Source of the DNA: Enterobacter kobei
GTDB taxonomy: Bacteria > Pseudomonadota > Gammaproteobacteria > Enterobacterales > Enterobacteriaceae
Direction of reading: 5' to 3'
DNA length: 64,000 nucleotides
Assembly: GCF_001729765.1 (NCBI RefSeq)
Contig: NZ_CP017181.1
Span: 1,054,001 to 1,118,000 of the forward strand
Both the position numbers and the translations under genes were made by a program. The stretch's first letter is position 1, and every line of letters begins with the position of its first letter. Below the pieces are notes generated by a model. The model was given only the letters and a program-made list of their open reading frames with translations, searched no databases and was not told where the DNA came from. Positions 8,390-16,922 of the stretch are shown here, piece after piece.

Positions 8390-10162
8390 GTGCGATTATT
8401 TGCCCAATTAAGCTGGTACTTTCGTCGGGAGTGGCAACGCTACCTCGGTGCAGTGGCCCTGCTTATTATCATTGCCATTCTGCAGCTGATCCCGCCGAAA
8501 GTGGTTGGGTACGTCGTGGATGGTGTCACCGAACAGCATTACACCACCGCACGGGTGTTGATGTGGGTCGGCACGCTGGTGCTGACGGCCGTCATTGTTT
8601 ATCTCCTGCGCTACGTCTGGCGCGTGCTGCTGTTTGGTGCGTCCTATCAGTTGGCCGTTGAGCTGCGTGAAGATTTTTACCGCCAGCTGAGCCGACAGCA
8701 TCCCGAATTTTATCTGCGCCATCGCACCGGGGACCTCATCGCCCGTGCCACGAACGATGTTGATCGCGTGGTCTTCGCCGCCGGAGAAGGGGTATTAACG
8801 CTGGTGGATTCGCTGGTGATGGGCTGTGCGGTATTGATTGTCATGTCCACGCAGATCAGCTGGCAGTTGACCCTTCTGGCGCTGCTGCCGATGCCGCTGA
8901 TGGCATTGGCGATCAATCGCTACGGCGAACAGCTGCACGAGCGCTTCAAACTGGCGCAGGCGGCATTTTCGTCTCTGAACGATCGCACCCAGGAGAGCAT
9001 GACCAGCATTCGCATGATCAAAGCCTTTGGTCTGGAGGACCGGCAGTCCGCGCTGTTTGCCGCCGATGCGGCAGACACGGGGGCGAAGAACATGCGCGTC
9101 GCGCGCATTGACGCCCGTTTTGACCCGACAATCTATGTTGCGATTGGCATGGCCAACCTGCTGGCTATCGGAGGCGGTAGCTGGATGGTGGTACAGGGGA
9201 CGTTAACCCTGGGACAATTGACCAGTTTTGCGATGTATCTCGGGCTGATGATCTGGCCGATGCTGGCTTTAGCCTGGATGTTCAACATTGTGGAGCGGGG
9301 CAGCGCCGCCTACAGCCGCATTCGCGCCATGCTGGCCGAAGCGCCGGTGGTGACTGACGGCAGCGAAGCGGTCCCGGAAGGGCGTGGCGTAATGAAGGTC
9401 GACGTCCGTCAATTTGTCTATCCGCAGACGGCGCATCCGGTACTGGAGAACGTCAGCTTTACGCTTCAGCCCGGCCAGATGTTGGGTATTTGTGGTCCGA
9501 CGGGGGCCGGAAAAAGTACCGTCCTCTCTCTGCTCCAGCGCCACTTTGACGTCACCGAAGGGGATATTCGTTTCCATGATATCCCCCTGAAGAACCTGCT
9601 GCTGGATGAGTGGCGTGGCCGCCTGGCGGTGGTCAGCCAGACGCCGTTTTTATTTTCGGACACCGTGGCGAATAACATTGCCCTCGGATGCCCTGCGGCG
9701 ACGCAGGAGGAGATCGAGCATGTGGCGCGTTTAGCCAGCGTGCATGATGATATTTTGCGTCTGCCGCAGGGGTACGAAACGGAAGTCGGGGAGCGTGGCG
9801 TCATGCTGTCCGGCGGGCAGAAACAGCGTATTTCGATTGCCCGTGCGCTGCTGCTGAATGCCGAAATCCTGATCCTGGATGATGCGCTCTCCGCTGTGGA
9901 TGGCCGTACCGAGCACCAGATCCTGCATAACCTGCGTCAGTGGGGCGACGGTCGCACGGTGATTATCAGCGCTCACCGTTTGTCGGCGCTGACCGAAGCC
10001 AGCGAAATTCTGGTATTGCAGCACGGGCACATTGCCCAGCGCGGGCAGCATGAAAATCTTGTTGAGCAACCGGGCTGGTATCGCGATATGTATCGCTATC
10101 AACAGCTTGAAGCGGCGCTTGACGATGCCCCCGAACAGAATGAGGAGGCCGCTAATGCGTAA
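8390..10162 (+). CDS. mdlA: MdlA, ABC exporter half-transporter
   Basis: The product is 590 residues, the E. coli length, starting at GTG 8390. A six-helix ABC transmembrane domain (about 1-310) precedes a nucleotide-binding domain with Walker [10 protein letters not shown] (about residue 369) and signature [10 protein letters not shown] (about 473). Walker B reads [11 protein letters not shown]: the usual catalytic Glu is Asp, so this half-site is probably degenerate. MdlB has the canonical Glu, which fits an asymmetric heterodimer. The substrate is not established; the pair is multidrug-exporter-like. The gene overlaps mdlB by 8 bases, indicating translational coupling. Confidence 0.93.
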   Translation: MRLFAQLSWYFRREWQRYLGAVALLIIIAILQLIPPKVVGYVVDGVTEQHYTTARVLMWVGTLVLTAVIVYLLRYVWRVLLFGASYQLAVELREDFYRQLSRQHPEFYLRHRTGDLIARATNDVDRVVFAAGEGVLTLVDSLVMGCAVLIVMSTQISWQLTLLALLPMPLMALAINRYGEQLHERFKLAQAAFSSLNDRTQESMTSIRMIKAFGLEDRQSALFAADAADTGAKNMRVARIDARFDPTIYVAIGMANLLAIGGGSWMVVQGTLTLGQLTSFAMYLGLMIWPMLALAWMFNIVERGSAAYSRIRAMLAEAPVVTDGSEAVPEGRGVMKVDVRQFVYPQTAHPVLENVSFTLQPGQMLGICGPTGAGKSTVLSLLQRHFDVTEGDIRFHDIPLKNLLLDEWRGRLAVVSQTPFLFSDTVANNIALGCPAATQEEIEHVARLASVHDDILRLPQGYETEVGERGVMLSGGQKQRISIARALLLNAEILILDDALSAVDGRTEHQILHNLRQWGDGRTVIISAHRLSALTEASEILVLQHGHIAQRGQHENLVEQPGWYRDMYRYQQLEAALDDAPEQNEEAANA

Positions 10163-11936
10163 GCTCGGAACGATGTGGCCGACGCTCAAACGTCTGCTGG
10201 CCTACGGCTCGCCGTGGCGTAAACCGCTGTCCGTGGCCGTGCTTTTACTCTGGATAGCGGCGATTGCAGAAGTGAGCGGGCCGCTGCTCATCAGTTACTT
10301 TATCGACAATATGGTCGCCAAAAGCTACCTGCCCCTGGGGCTGGTGGCGGGTTTAGGCGTCGCTTACGTTGGGTTACAGCTGACGGCAGCAGGGCTGCAC
10401 TATGCGCAGTCGCTGCTGTTTAACCGCGCAGCCGTCGGTGTCGTTCAGCAGTTGCGTACGGATGTAATGGACGCCGCGCTTCGCCAGCCGCTCAGCGAGT
10501 TTGATATTCAGCCGGTCGGGCAGGTTATCTCCCGGGTAACCAACGATACCGAGGTGATCCGCGATCTGTACGTCACCGTGGTGGCGACGGTGCTCCGCAG
10601 CGCGGCGCTGATTGGTGCGATGCTGGTGGCAATGTTCAGTCTCGACTGGCGCATGGCGCTGGTGGCGATCACGATCTTCCCGGCGGTGCTGATCGTCATG
10701 GTCATCTACCAGCGCTACAGCACGCCAATCGTGCGTCGTGTACGAGCCTATCTGGCCGACATCAACGATGGCTTCAACGAAGTCATCAACGGCATGAGCG
10801 TTATCCAGCAGTTCCGCCAGCAGGCGCGCTTTGGTGAACGGATGGGCGAAGCCAGCCGCTCGCACTATATGGCACGCATGCAGACGCTGCGGCTTGACGG
10901 TTTTCTGCTGCGTCCGCTGCTGAGCCTTTTCTCTGCGCTGGTGCTTTGCGGTCTCCTGATGCTGTTTGGGCTGAGCGCTAACGGTACGATTGAAGTGGGG
11001 GTGCTGTACGCCTTTATTAGCTATCTGGGGCGCCTTAACGAACCGCTGATCGAGCTCACCACCCAGCAGTCTATGCTGCAACAGGCTGTGGTCGCCGGTG
11101 AGCGTGTGTTCGAGCTGATGGACCGGCCGCGACAGGCCTACGGCAACGATGAGCGGCCTTTGCAAAGCGGTGCCATTGATTTTGATAATGTCTCGTTTGC
11201 CTATCGCGAAGACCGGCTGGTGTTGCAGGATATCTCACTTGATGTTCCGTCGCGTGGTTTCGTGGCGCTGGTGGGCCATACGGGAAGCGGTAAGAGCACC
11301 CTCGCCAGCCTGTTAATGGGTTACTACCCGGTTACGCACGGTGAAATCCGGATCGACGGACGTCCGCTCGCGTCTCTTAGCCACAACGTGTTGCGTAAAG
11401 GCGTCGCGATGGTGCAGCAGGATCCGGTCGTCCTGGCCGATACCTTCTATGCGAACGTGACCCTGGGGCGGGACTACACGCAGGAGCAGGTCTGGGAGGT
11501 ACTGGAAAAAGTGCAGCTGGCGGATCTGGCGCGCGGGTTTAGTGAGGGGATCAATACTAAGCTGGGCGAGCAGGGGAACAATCTCTCCGTCGGGCAAAAA
11601 CAGCTCCTCGCCCTGGCGCGGGTGCTGATTGAAACGCCGCAGGTTCTGATTCTGGATGAAGCGACAGCCAGTATTGACTCCGGTACCGAGCAGGCCATCC
11701 AGCAGGCGCTGTCGGCCGTGCGTGACCATACGACGCTGGTGGTGATTGCCCACCGTCTTTCCACCATCGTTGATGCCGATACCATTCTGGTGCTACATCG
11801 CGGCCAGGCCGTTGAACGGGGTACGCACCGTGAACTGCTGGAAGCCAAGGGACGTTACTGGCAGATGTATCAGCTTCAGCTGGCAGGCGAAGAGCTGGCG
11901 GCAAGCGTGCGTGAGGAAGAATCGCTGAGCGCCTGA
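10155..11936 (+). CDS. mdlB: MdlB, ABC exporter half-transporter
   Basis: The product is 593 residues. ATG 10155 lies in the overlap ATGCGTAA with the end of mdlA, behind GAGGAGG; longer in-frame extensions back to 10032 lie inside mdlA and are not supported. A six-helix transmembrane domain (about 1-320) is followed by Walker [10 protein letters not shown], signature [13 protein letters not shown] and Walker [12 protein letters not shown] with the catalytic Glu. It is the partner of MdlA in an inner-membrane exporter. The gene ends just before the glnK control region, where a hairpin doubles as terminator and probable NtrC site. Confidence 0.93.
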   Translation: MRKLGTMWPTLKRLLAYGSPWRKPLSVAVLLLWIAAIAEVSGPLLISYFIDNMVAKSYLPLGLVAGLGVAYVGLQLTAAGLHYAQSLLFNRAAVGVVQQLRTDVMDAALRQPLSEFDIQPVGQVISRVTNDTEVIRDLYVTVVATVLRSAALIGAMLVAMFSLDWRMALVAITIFPAVLIVMVIYQRYSTPIVRRVRAYLADINDGFNEVINGMSVIQQFRQQARFGERMGEASRSHYMARMQTLRLDGFLLRPLLSLFSALVLCGLLMLFGLSANGTIEVGVLYAFISYLGRLNEPLIELTTQQSMLQQAVVAGERVFELMDRPRQAYGNDERPLQSGAIDFDNVSFAYREDRLVLQDISLDVPSRGFVALVGHTGSGKSTLASLLMGYYPVTHGEIRIDGRPLASLSHNVLRKGVAMVQQDPVVLADTFYANVTLGRDYTQEQVWEVLEKVQLADLARGFSEGINTKLGEQGNNLSVGQKQLLALARVLIETPQVLILDEATASIDSGTEQAIQQALSAVRDHTTLVVIAHRLSTIVDADTILVLHRGQAVERGTHRELLEAKGRYWQMYQLQLAGEELAASVREEESLSA

Positions 11937-11988
11937 TGCACCAAAATGCGGCGACGCGCTAACAGTCATTCCTGTTGGTGCAAAACGG

Positions 11989-12023
11989 AAACGCACCCTG
12001 CACCGGCATGGTGCGTTTTTTTT
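11989..12023 (+). terminator. Rho-independent terminator after mdlB
   Basis: AAACGCACC (11989-11997) pairs with GGTGCGTTT (12010-12018), and an eight-base T run follows. The loop and right arm contain an NtrC-type site. Confidence 0.8.
11999..12015. promoter_or_regulatory. NtrC-binding site upstream of glnK
   Basis: TGCACCGGCATGGTGCG matches the NtrC dyad TGCACC-N5-GGTGCA at all but the last base. Its centre is about 96 bases upstream of the sigma-54 -12 element. Extra half sites are TGCACC at 11937-11942 and GGTGCA at 11977-11982. Confidence 0.75.
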
Positions 12024-12088
12024 CACCGGTTCGTTTATCAAGGCCGTGTAGCGCTCTTTGCACCGCAGTTCCTTCTGGTTTTCATTTC

Positions 12089-12104
12089 TGGCACACCCCT
12101 TGCA
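12089..12104 (+). promoter_or_regulatory. Sigma-54 promoter of glnK-amtB
   Basis: TGGCACACCCCTTGCA matches the -24/-12 consensus TGGCAC-N5-TTGCA exactly. It lies 53 bases upstream of the glnK start. Confidence 0.92.
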
Positions 12105-12156
12105 ATACCTTCTGCGTAAGCTGCGGCCATTACCGAATTCTGACTGGAGGGGATCT

Positions 12157-12495
12157 ATGAAGCTGGTTACGGTTGTAATCAAACCATTCAAACTCGAAGA
12201 CGTGCGTGAAGCGTTGTCTTCCATGGGTATTCAGGGACTGACTGTCACCGAAGTGAAAGGCTTTGGTCGTCAGAAGGGTCATGCCGAGCTTTACCGCGGG
12301 GCGGAATACAGCGTTAACTTTCTGCCAAAAGTAAAAATTGATGTCGCGATTGCTGACGATCAGCTTGATGAAGTCATTGATGTCATTAGCAAAGCGGCCT
12401 ACACAGGCAAAATTGGCGACGGCAAAATTTTCGTTGCCGAACTGCAGCGCGTCATTCGCATTCGTACCGGCGAATCTGACGAAGCGGCACTGTAA
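12157..12495 (+). CDS. glnK: GlnK, PII nitrogen signal-transduction protein
   Basis: The product is 112 residues, the PII length. The T-loop carries the uridylylation site Tyr51 in AEYSVNF. C-terminal PII signature residues (AAYTGKIGDGKIFV) bind ATP and 2-oxoglutarate. GlnK binds AmtB and closes the ammonium channel when nitrogen is plentiful. ATG 12157 follows GGAGGGG; upstream in-frame extension to 12058 overlaps the sigma-54 promoter and was rejected. It is co-transcribed with amtB, 35 bases downstream, from a sigma-54/NtrC promoter. Confidence 0.97.
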   Translation: MKLVTVVIKPFKLEDVREALSSMGIQGLTVTEVKGFGRQKGHAELYRGAEYSVNFLPKVKIDVAIADDQLDEVIDVISKAAYTGKIGDGKIFVAELQRVIRIRTGESDEAAL

Positions 12496-12530
12496 GTAAC
12501 TCCTGGCACACAGTGATAGGGATCGAGAAA

Positions 12531-13817
12531 ATGAAGATAGCAACACTTAAAACGGGTCTGGGTTCGCTGGCACTGCTGCCGGGCCTCGCGCTGGCTGCCC
12601 CTGCGGTGGCAGATAAAGCCGATAACGCCTTTATGATGATCAGCACCGCGCTGGTGCTGTTCATGTCAATTCCGGGGATTGCCCTGTTCTACGGCGGTCT
12701 GATCCGTGGCAAAAACGTTCTCTCCATGCTGACCCAGGTAGCCGTGACCTTCGCACTGGTCTGCGTGCTGTGGGTAGTTTACGGTTACTCTCTGGCCTTT
12801 GGCACCGGCAACGCCTTCTTCGGTAACTTTGACTGGGTGATGCTGAAAAATATTGAGCTGACCGCGCTGATGGGCAGTTTCTACCAGTATATTCACGTTG
12901 CGTTCCAGGGCTCGTTCGCCTGCATCACCGTCGGGCTGATTGTAGGCGCACTGGCCGAGCGTATACGTTTCTCTGCCGTTCTGATCTTTGTGGTGGTCTG
13001 GCTGACGCTCTCCTATGTGCCGATTGCGCACATGGTCTGGGGCGGCGGTCTGCTGGCAACGCACGGCGCGCTGGACTTCGCGGGCGGTACCGTCGTACAT
13101 ATCAACGCCGCGGTAGCGGGTCTGGTTGGCGCATACCTGATCGGTAAACGCGTGGGCTTCGGTAAAGAAGCGTTCAAACCGCACAACCTGCCGATGGTCT
13201 TTACCGGTACCGCGATCCTCTACTTTGGCTGGTTTGGCTTCAACGCCGGGTCTGCAAGCGCAGCAAACGAAATCGCCGCGCTGGCCTTCGTGAACACCGT
13301 CGTGGCCACAGCCGGTGCGATCCTCTCCTGGGTCTTCGGTGAGTGGGCGGTGCGCGGTAAACCTTCCCTGCTGGGTGCCTGTTCTGGCGCAATCGCGGGC
13401 CTGGTCGGTATCACGCCTGCCTGTGGTTATGTGGGTGTCGGTGGTGCGCTGCTGGTAGGTTTGGTTGCAGGTCTTGCAGGTCTGTGGGGCGTAACGGCAC
13501 TGAAACGCGTGCTGCGCGTTGATGACCCTTGCGATGTATTTGGGGTGCACGGTGTGTGCGGCATCGTCGGCTGTATCATGACCGGTATCTTCGCCGCGAA
13601 ATCGCTGGGTGGCGTGGGCTATGCAGAAGGTGTCACTATGGTTCATCAGGTACTGGTGCAGCTGGAAAGTATTGCTATCACCGTGGTGTGGTCTGCCGTT
13701 GTCGCTTTTATTGGCTACAAGCTGGCGGACATGACTGTGGGTCTGCGCGTACCGGAAGAGCAGGAGCGCGAAGGTCTGGATGTGAACAGCCACGGTGAGA
13801 ATGCGTATAACGCATAA
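12531..13817 (+). CDS. amtB: AmtB, ammonium channel
   Basis: The product is 428 residues, the E. coli length. A cleaved N-terminal signal (about residues 1-22, ending LALA) precedes eleven hydrophobic helices. The conserved pore histidines are visible in VVHINAA and GVHGVCG. AmtB is a trimeric inner-membrane channel for ammonium, regulated by GlnK binding at its cytosolic face. ATG 12531 was chosen over an in-frame start at 12513 because it matches the family N terminus. A strong terminator follows. Confidence 0.97.
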   Translation: MKIATLKTGLGSLALLPGLALAAPAVADKADNAFMMISTALVLFMSIPGIALFYGGLIRGKNVLSMLTQVAVTFALVCVLWVVYGYSLAFGTGNAFFGNFDWVMLKNIELTALMGSFYQYIHVAFQGSFACITVGLIVGALAERIRFSAVLIFVVVWLTLSYVPIAHMVWGGGLLATHGALDFAGGTVVHINAAVAGLVGAYLIGKRVGFGKEAFKPHNLPMVFTGTAILYFGWFGFNAGSASAANEIAALAFVNTVVATAGAILSWVFGEWAVRGKPSLLGACSGAIAGLVGITPACGYVGVGGALLVGLVAGLAGLWGVTALKRVLRVDDPCDVFGVHGVCGIVGCIMTGIFAAKSLGGVGYAEGVTMVHQVLVQLESIAITVVWSAVVAFIGYKLADMTVGLRVPEEQEREGLDVNSHGENAYNA

Positions 13818-13825
13818 CCAACAGC

Positions 13826-13852
13826 AAAACGGCAATCTCGATTGCCGTTTTT
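13826..13852 (+). terminator. Rho-independent terminator after amtB
   Basis: AAAACGGCAAT and ATTGCCGTTTT surround a CTCG loop, followed by Ts, 8 bases after the amtB stop. Confidence 0.9.
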
Positions 13853-13862
13853 AATGTTTATT

Positions 13863-13906
13863 CCCTCTCCCTGTGGGAGAGGGCCAGGGTGAGGGCATCA
13901 GGCCGC
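13863..13906. repeat. REP-like palindromic repeat, copy 1
   Basis: CCCTCTCCC-TGT-GGGAGAGGG hairpin followed by CAGGGTGAGGGCATCAGGC. The same unit recurs at 40177, 47052, 50362 and, inverted, 55348. It lies between the amtB terminator and the tesB stop. Confidence 0.85.
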
Positions 13907-13912
13907 ACGTTA

Positions 13913-14773
13913 TTAACCGCGATTACGCATTACCCCTTCCTGCACCGTTGAAGCGACCAGCACGCCGTCCTGCGTATAAAACTCTCCACGCACAAACCCG
14001 CGAGCGCTCGATGCCGACGTACTCTCCACGCTGTAAAGCAGCCACTCATTCATGTTGAAGGGACGGTGGAACCACATGGAGTGGTCGATGGTCGCGACCT
14101 GCATCCCTTTTTCGAGGAACCCGACGCCGTGCGGCTGCAGTGCCACCGGCAGAAAGTTAAAATCTGACGCATACCCGAGCAGATACTGATGCACGCGGAA
14201 ATCTTCCGGCACGGTACCGTTGGCGCGGATCCAGACCTGGCGCTTCGGCTCGGCGGTGTGACCCTTCATCGGGTTATGGAACTCGACGGGGCGGATCTCC
14301 AGCGGTTTATCGCACAGAAATTTCTCTTTGACCTGTGGCGGAAGCAGATGCGCCAGCGCACGGGCGATATCGGTCTCTGATTTGAGCGTGTCTGGCGACG
14401 GTGCCGGCGGCATCGTTTTCTGATGCTCGTATCCCGGTTCCGGTGCCTGGAACGAGGCGGTCATATAGAAGATGGGCTTACCGTTCTGAATGGCCGCCAC
14501 GCGGCGGGCACTGAAACTATTACCGTCACGCAGAACTTCAACATCATACACAATCGGTTTTGCGCTATCGCCAGGGCGTAAGAAATAGCTGTGGAACGAA
14601 TGCACCAGACGGTCTGCCGGGACGGTCTCCTTTGCCGCGTACAGCGCTTGTCCAACGACTTGCCCACCGAAGACCTGGCGCAAGCCTAAATCTTCACTCT
14701 GTCCGCGAAAGAGTCCTTCCTCAATTTTTTCCAGATTCAGTAATGTCAGCAGATTGTTCAGTGCCTGACTCAT
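13913..14773 (-). CDS. tesB: TesB, acyl-CoA thioesterase II
   Basis: The product is 286 residues, the E. coli length. It has a double-hotdog fold with N-terminal [13 protein letters not shown] and C-terminal [17 protein letters not shown] and [20 protein letters not shown]; the Asp in DHSMWFH is the catalytic residue of the family. TesB hydrolyses medium- and long-chain acyl-CoA and 3-hydroxyacyl-CoA in the cytosol. The start at 14773 matches the family N terminus MSQALNNLL; an ATG four codons earlier is possible. It is divergent from ybaY across 203 bases, where only AT-rich promoter-like sequence was seen. Confidence 0.95.
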   Translation of the reverse strand: MSQALNNLLTLLNLEKIEEGLFRGQSEDLGLRQVFGGQVVGQALYAAKETVPADRLVHSFHSYFLRPGDSAKPIVYDVEVLRDGNSFSARRVAAIQNGKPIFYMTASFQAPEPGYEHQKTMPPAPSPDTLKSETDIARALAHLLPPQVKEKFLCDKPLEIRPVEFHNPMKGHTAEPKRQVWIRANGTVPEDFRVHQYLLGYASDFNFLPVALQPHGVGFLEKGMQVATIDHSMWFHRPFNMNEWLLYSVESTSASSARGFVRGEFYTQDGVLVASTVQEGVMRNRG

Positions 14774-14976
14774 AGTTGTCCTCAATAAACGCCGTAGCGA
14801 AAGATAGGCAGAGTATAACGCAGAAATGTAAGTGGTCCGATGGGTAGAATAATCTTAATATCGGCACGTTTTCAGGCATTAATCGGTGATCTGTGCCACA
14901 CTTGAATATGTTATGTGATTGAAACGACATCGGATGGGATCGATCCCGCTGGTGCATTGATGATAAGGAGACTTCA

Positions 14977-15504
14977 ATGAAACTCGTGCCTATGCTAAGT
15001 GGTGTAGCTATTGCGGTGGCGTTGTCCGCCTGTGCCGGTAAGAGCGCCCAGGTGCCGGTACCTGCAGCCGATCCGAACGGGATTAATACCCTTTCACAGC
15101 AATCCATTCAGCAGCCTAATGTTTCCGGTACCATCTGGATCAAACAGAGAGTCGCTTTGCCGCCGGATGCGGTATTAACGGTTACGCTGTCTGATGCTTC
15201 CTTGGCCGACGCGCCGTCGAAAGTCCTGGCTCAGCGTGCGGTTCGCACTGAAGGTAAGCAGGCGCCATTTAGCTTCGTGCTGCCATATAACCCGTCAGAC
15301 GTACAGCCGAATGCCCGTATCCTGCTGAGTGCCGCGGTAACGATCAACGATAAGCTGGTCTTTATTACCGATACGGTTCAGGAAGCCATTAACCACGGTG
15401 GGACTAAAGTCGACCTGAATCTGGTTCCCGTACAGCAAACCGCAGTGCCGGTTGCTCCACAGACCAATCAGCCGTCCCTTCCAACCCCACCGACCCAGAT
15501 GTAA
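14977..15504 (+). CDS. ybaY: YbaY, outer-membrane lipoprotein of the YbaY family
   Basis: The product is 175 residues (190 in E. coli). The lipobox LSAC ends at Cys19 after a short signal peptide. The mature protein has a YbaY/type III secretion pilotin-like beta-sandwich (VSGTIWIKQRVALPPDAVLTVTLSDAS ... LLSAAVTINDKLVFITDTVQ). The C terminus is Pro/Gln/Thr rich. Function is not established; E. coli ybaY responds to osmotic stress (family knowledge). ATG 14977 is preceded by AAGGAG. It ends at a bidirectional hairpin shared with convergent ybaZ. Confidence 0.9.
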   Translation: MKLVPMLSGVAIAVALSACAGKSAQVPVPAADPNGINTLSQQSIQQPNVSGTIWIKQRVALPPDAVLTVTLSDASLADAPSKVLAQRAVRTEGKQAPFSFVLPYNPSDVQPNARILLSAAVTINDKLVFITDTVQEAINHGGTKVDLNLVPVQQTAVPVAPQTNQPSLPTPPTQM

Positions 15505-15516
15505 TTGTTGCTATCA

Positions 15517-15537
15517 CCCTCTCCTTCGGGGGAGGGG
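15517..15537. terminator. Hairpin between convergent ybaY and ybaZ
   Basis: CCCTCTCC, a TTCG tetraloop and GGGGAGGG pair with one G-T wobble. It sits exactly between the two stop codons. The sequence resembles a half of the REP-like unit found elsewhere in the window. Confidence 0.6.
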
Positions 15538-15849
15538 TTAGTACACCCAGCGGTACTTTTGCAAATCTATCTGTCCCGATCCCGATACCTGCACACCCTC
15601 TGACAGTAATGCCTGGCGCTGACGCTGGAGATCCGGTCCGGTCAGCGAGATGGCACCATGACGATTCACCACGCGATGCCAGGGCAGCGTGCTTCCTTCC
15701 GGCAGCCGTTTAAGAACGCCGCCTACCTGTCGCGCCGCGCGCGGTGAACCGGCCAGCTGTGCGACATCACCATAGGTTGTGACGTAGCCTTCCGGGATTG
15801 AGGCCACAATTTGCCATACGCGCTGGGGAAAGGAGTCGTGTTCGTCCAT
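15538..15849 (-). CDS. ybaZ: YbaZ (Atl), alkyltransferase-like DNA base-flipping protein
   Basis: The product is 103 residues from the chosen start (MDEHDSFPQRVWQIV); the frame stays open to 15924, giving up to 128 residues, and the E. coli protein is annotated at 129. It is homologous to the DNA-binding domain of O6-alkylguanine-DNA alkyltransferase. The reactive cysteine of the PCHRV motif is Trp here (STLPWHRVV), so it binds and flips O6-alkylguanine without transferring the alkyl group and flags damage for nucleotide excision repair. The helix-turn-helix segment is GSPRAARQVGGVLKRLP. Confidence 0.88.
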   Translation of the reverse strand: MDEHDSFPQRVWQIVASIPEGYVTTYGDVAQLAGSPRAARQVGGVLKRLPEGSTLPWHRVVNRHGAISLTGPDLQRQRQALLSEGVQVSGSGQIDLQKYRWVY

Positions 15850-16011
15850 ACCTGCACCTGTGGGGATCATCTGGACAGCCATGGTAAACGAAGATTGCCC
15901 TGATTGCTGCGCCTGTTTGCGCAATAAACCAGCATCCGGTTCCGGGTCGCTTGCAATTGGGTCTTCGCACAGGGATAATGCGCCAGCGCGTTGGTTATCA
16001 ACGCTCTCAAT

Positions 16012-16125
16012 GGGGGCTCTGTTGGTTCTCCCGCAACGCTACTCTGTTCACCAGGTCAGGTCCGGAAGGAAGCAGCCAGGGCAGACGACGTGGGTGCCGG
16101 GATGTAGCTGGCAGGGCCCCCACCC
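16012..16125 (+). ncRNA. ffs: 4.5S RNA, signal recognition particle RNA
   Basis: The 114-base gene matches E. coli ffs almost base for base. GGGGGCTCT at the 5' end pairs with the 3' AGGGCCCCC. The conserved Ffh-binding domain reads CAGGTCAGGTCCGGAAGGAAGCAGC in two adjoining parts (16050-16080 region), with the GGAA tetraloop. With Ffh it forms the signal recognition particle for co-translational targeting. It lies next to ybaZ, as in E. coli. Confidence 0.98.
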
Positions 16126-16319
16126 ATTTACGGCCTCGTACAAACCTTCCTGCGTTACCTCTCTCTGTAGTCATTATTCCACAATACTATAACGCCTATA
16201 TGCTGTAATATATATTTCATCGTGCTGAAATATTATCGTCATAAACCTGTAATAATAGACTGGCATTTTATAATTGGACGTCTATTTAACACCAAAATTC
16301 AAAAAAATATAAATCTGGA

Positions 16320-16330
16320 TAACAGTGTTA
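16320..16330. promoter_or_regulatory. Small palindrome upstream of the ribbon-helix-helix operon
   Basis: TAACA-G-TGTTA is an 11-bp perfect inverted repeat, 47 bases upstream of the start at 16378. A second one, TGTA-T-TACA, is at 16337-16345. Either could be an operator for the ribbon-helix-helix product. The surrounding 16126-16377 stretch is strongly AT-rich and otherwise shows no gene. Confidence 0.3.
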
Positions 16331-16377
16331 ACTTCGTGTATTACATAAAGTACTTATTCCGAAGGGAAGTGACAAAC

Positions 16378-16629
16378 ATGGCTACTGCGGTTTTAAATGT
16401 TAAAATTGACGACGCGCTAAAAGAAAGGCTTCGCCACTATGCGGAAGTGAATAACGAGAATTTAAGCGTGACCACAGAGAAACTGCTGCTGCTGGCGTTT
16501 GAAGCAGTAGAAGAGGCGGGAGTATCGGAAGAAGATATTGATAATCAGCATACGGAAGAAGAGAGTGTTTCTCCTTTTACTCCTAAAGAAATCAAAGCAC
16601 TACGTAAACTTCTGAAGAAGAGAAAATGA
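16378..16629 (+). CDS. Small ribbon-helix-helix-like protein, possible antitoxin/autoregulator
   Basis: The product is 83 residues from ATG 16378, preceded by GAAGGGA; an open frame to 16222 lacks a start context. The N terminus MATAVLNVKIDDALKERLRHYAEVNN has the strand-helix pattern of a ribbon-helix-helix DNA-binding protein (RelB/DinJ-like opening). The C-terminal half is acidic and then basic, ending TPKEIKALRKLLKKRK. Its stop overlaps the start of the next gene (ATGA), so the two are coupled. It has no E. coli counterpart at this site and is much more AT-rich than its neighbours. The antitoxin-like role is inference. Confidence 0.6.
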   Translation: MATAVLNVKIDDALKERLRHYAEVNNENLSVTTEKLLLLAFEAVEEAGVSEEDIDNQHTEEESVSPFTPKEIKALRKLLKKRK

Positions 16630-16841
16630 AACAACAACTGTCAACTGCCAGTGACTACAACGAGGCCTGCGATCTCTTGCGCTCAGGCTATGTGAAGCAT
16701 GTACGTCTTGGCTGGAATGTTGGAAGCGATGAGTTCTTTCGTATTGCGTCTGACTGGTGTGATACCGGTGCAAAAATAAAGAAAGACGGTGATAACTTCG
16801 TTATTTCGCTGAAAGGTTTCCCTATTCCTCCGCAACATTAA
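16626..16841 (+). CDS. Small protein of unknown function, coupled to a ribbon-helix-helix gene
   Basis: The product is 71 residues. I do not recognise the family. It is soluble, mixed alpha/beta in appearance (helix SDYNEACDLLRSG, strand YVKHVRLGW, helix SDEFFRIASDWCDTG, strands AKIKKDGDNFVISLKG), with a single Cys in the second helix and no catalytic motif I can name. It overlaps the upstream gene by ATGA and is followed at once by a strong terminator, so the pair is a self-contained transcription unit. A toxin-like or effector role is possible from the arrangement alone. Confidence 0.55.
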   Translation: MKQQLSTASDYNEACDLLRSGYVKHVRLGWNVGSDEFFRIASDWCDTGAKIKKDGDNFVISLKGFPIPPQH

Positions 16842-16854
16842 TTGTTGTCCAGTG

Positions 16855-16892
16855 AAAACTGCTGACTGCATATATTACAGTCAGCAGTTTTT
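16855..16892 (+). terminator. Rho-independent terminator after the small operon
   Basis: AAAACTGCTGACTG and CAGTCAGCAGTTTT form a perfect 14-bp stem around a nine-base AT loop, followed by Ts. Confidence 0.92.
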
Positions 16893-16922
16893 ATTTTATG
16901 ATCCCCTTCAAATTTTTTATTC

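Noticed and set aside
12666..13835. 389-residue open frame antisense to amtB
   Set aside because: Composition (many His, Arg, Gln) is typical of the shadow of a membrane protein gene; no ribosome site or family similarity.
15995..16000. Possible -10 element of ffs
   Set aside because: No acceptable -35 at the right distance was found, so no promoter was listed.
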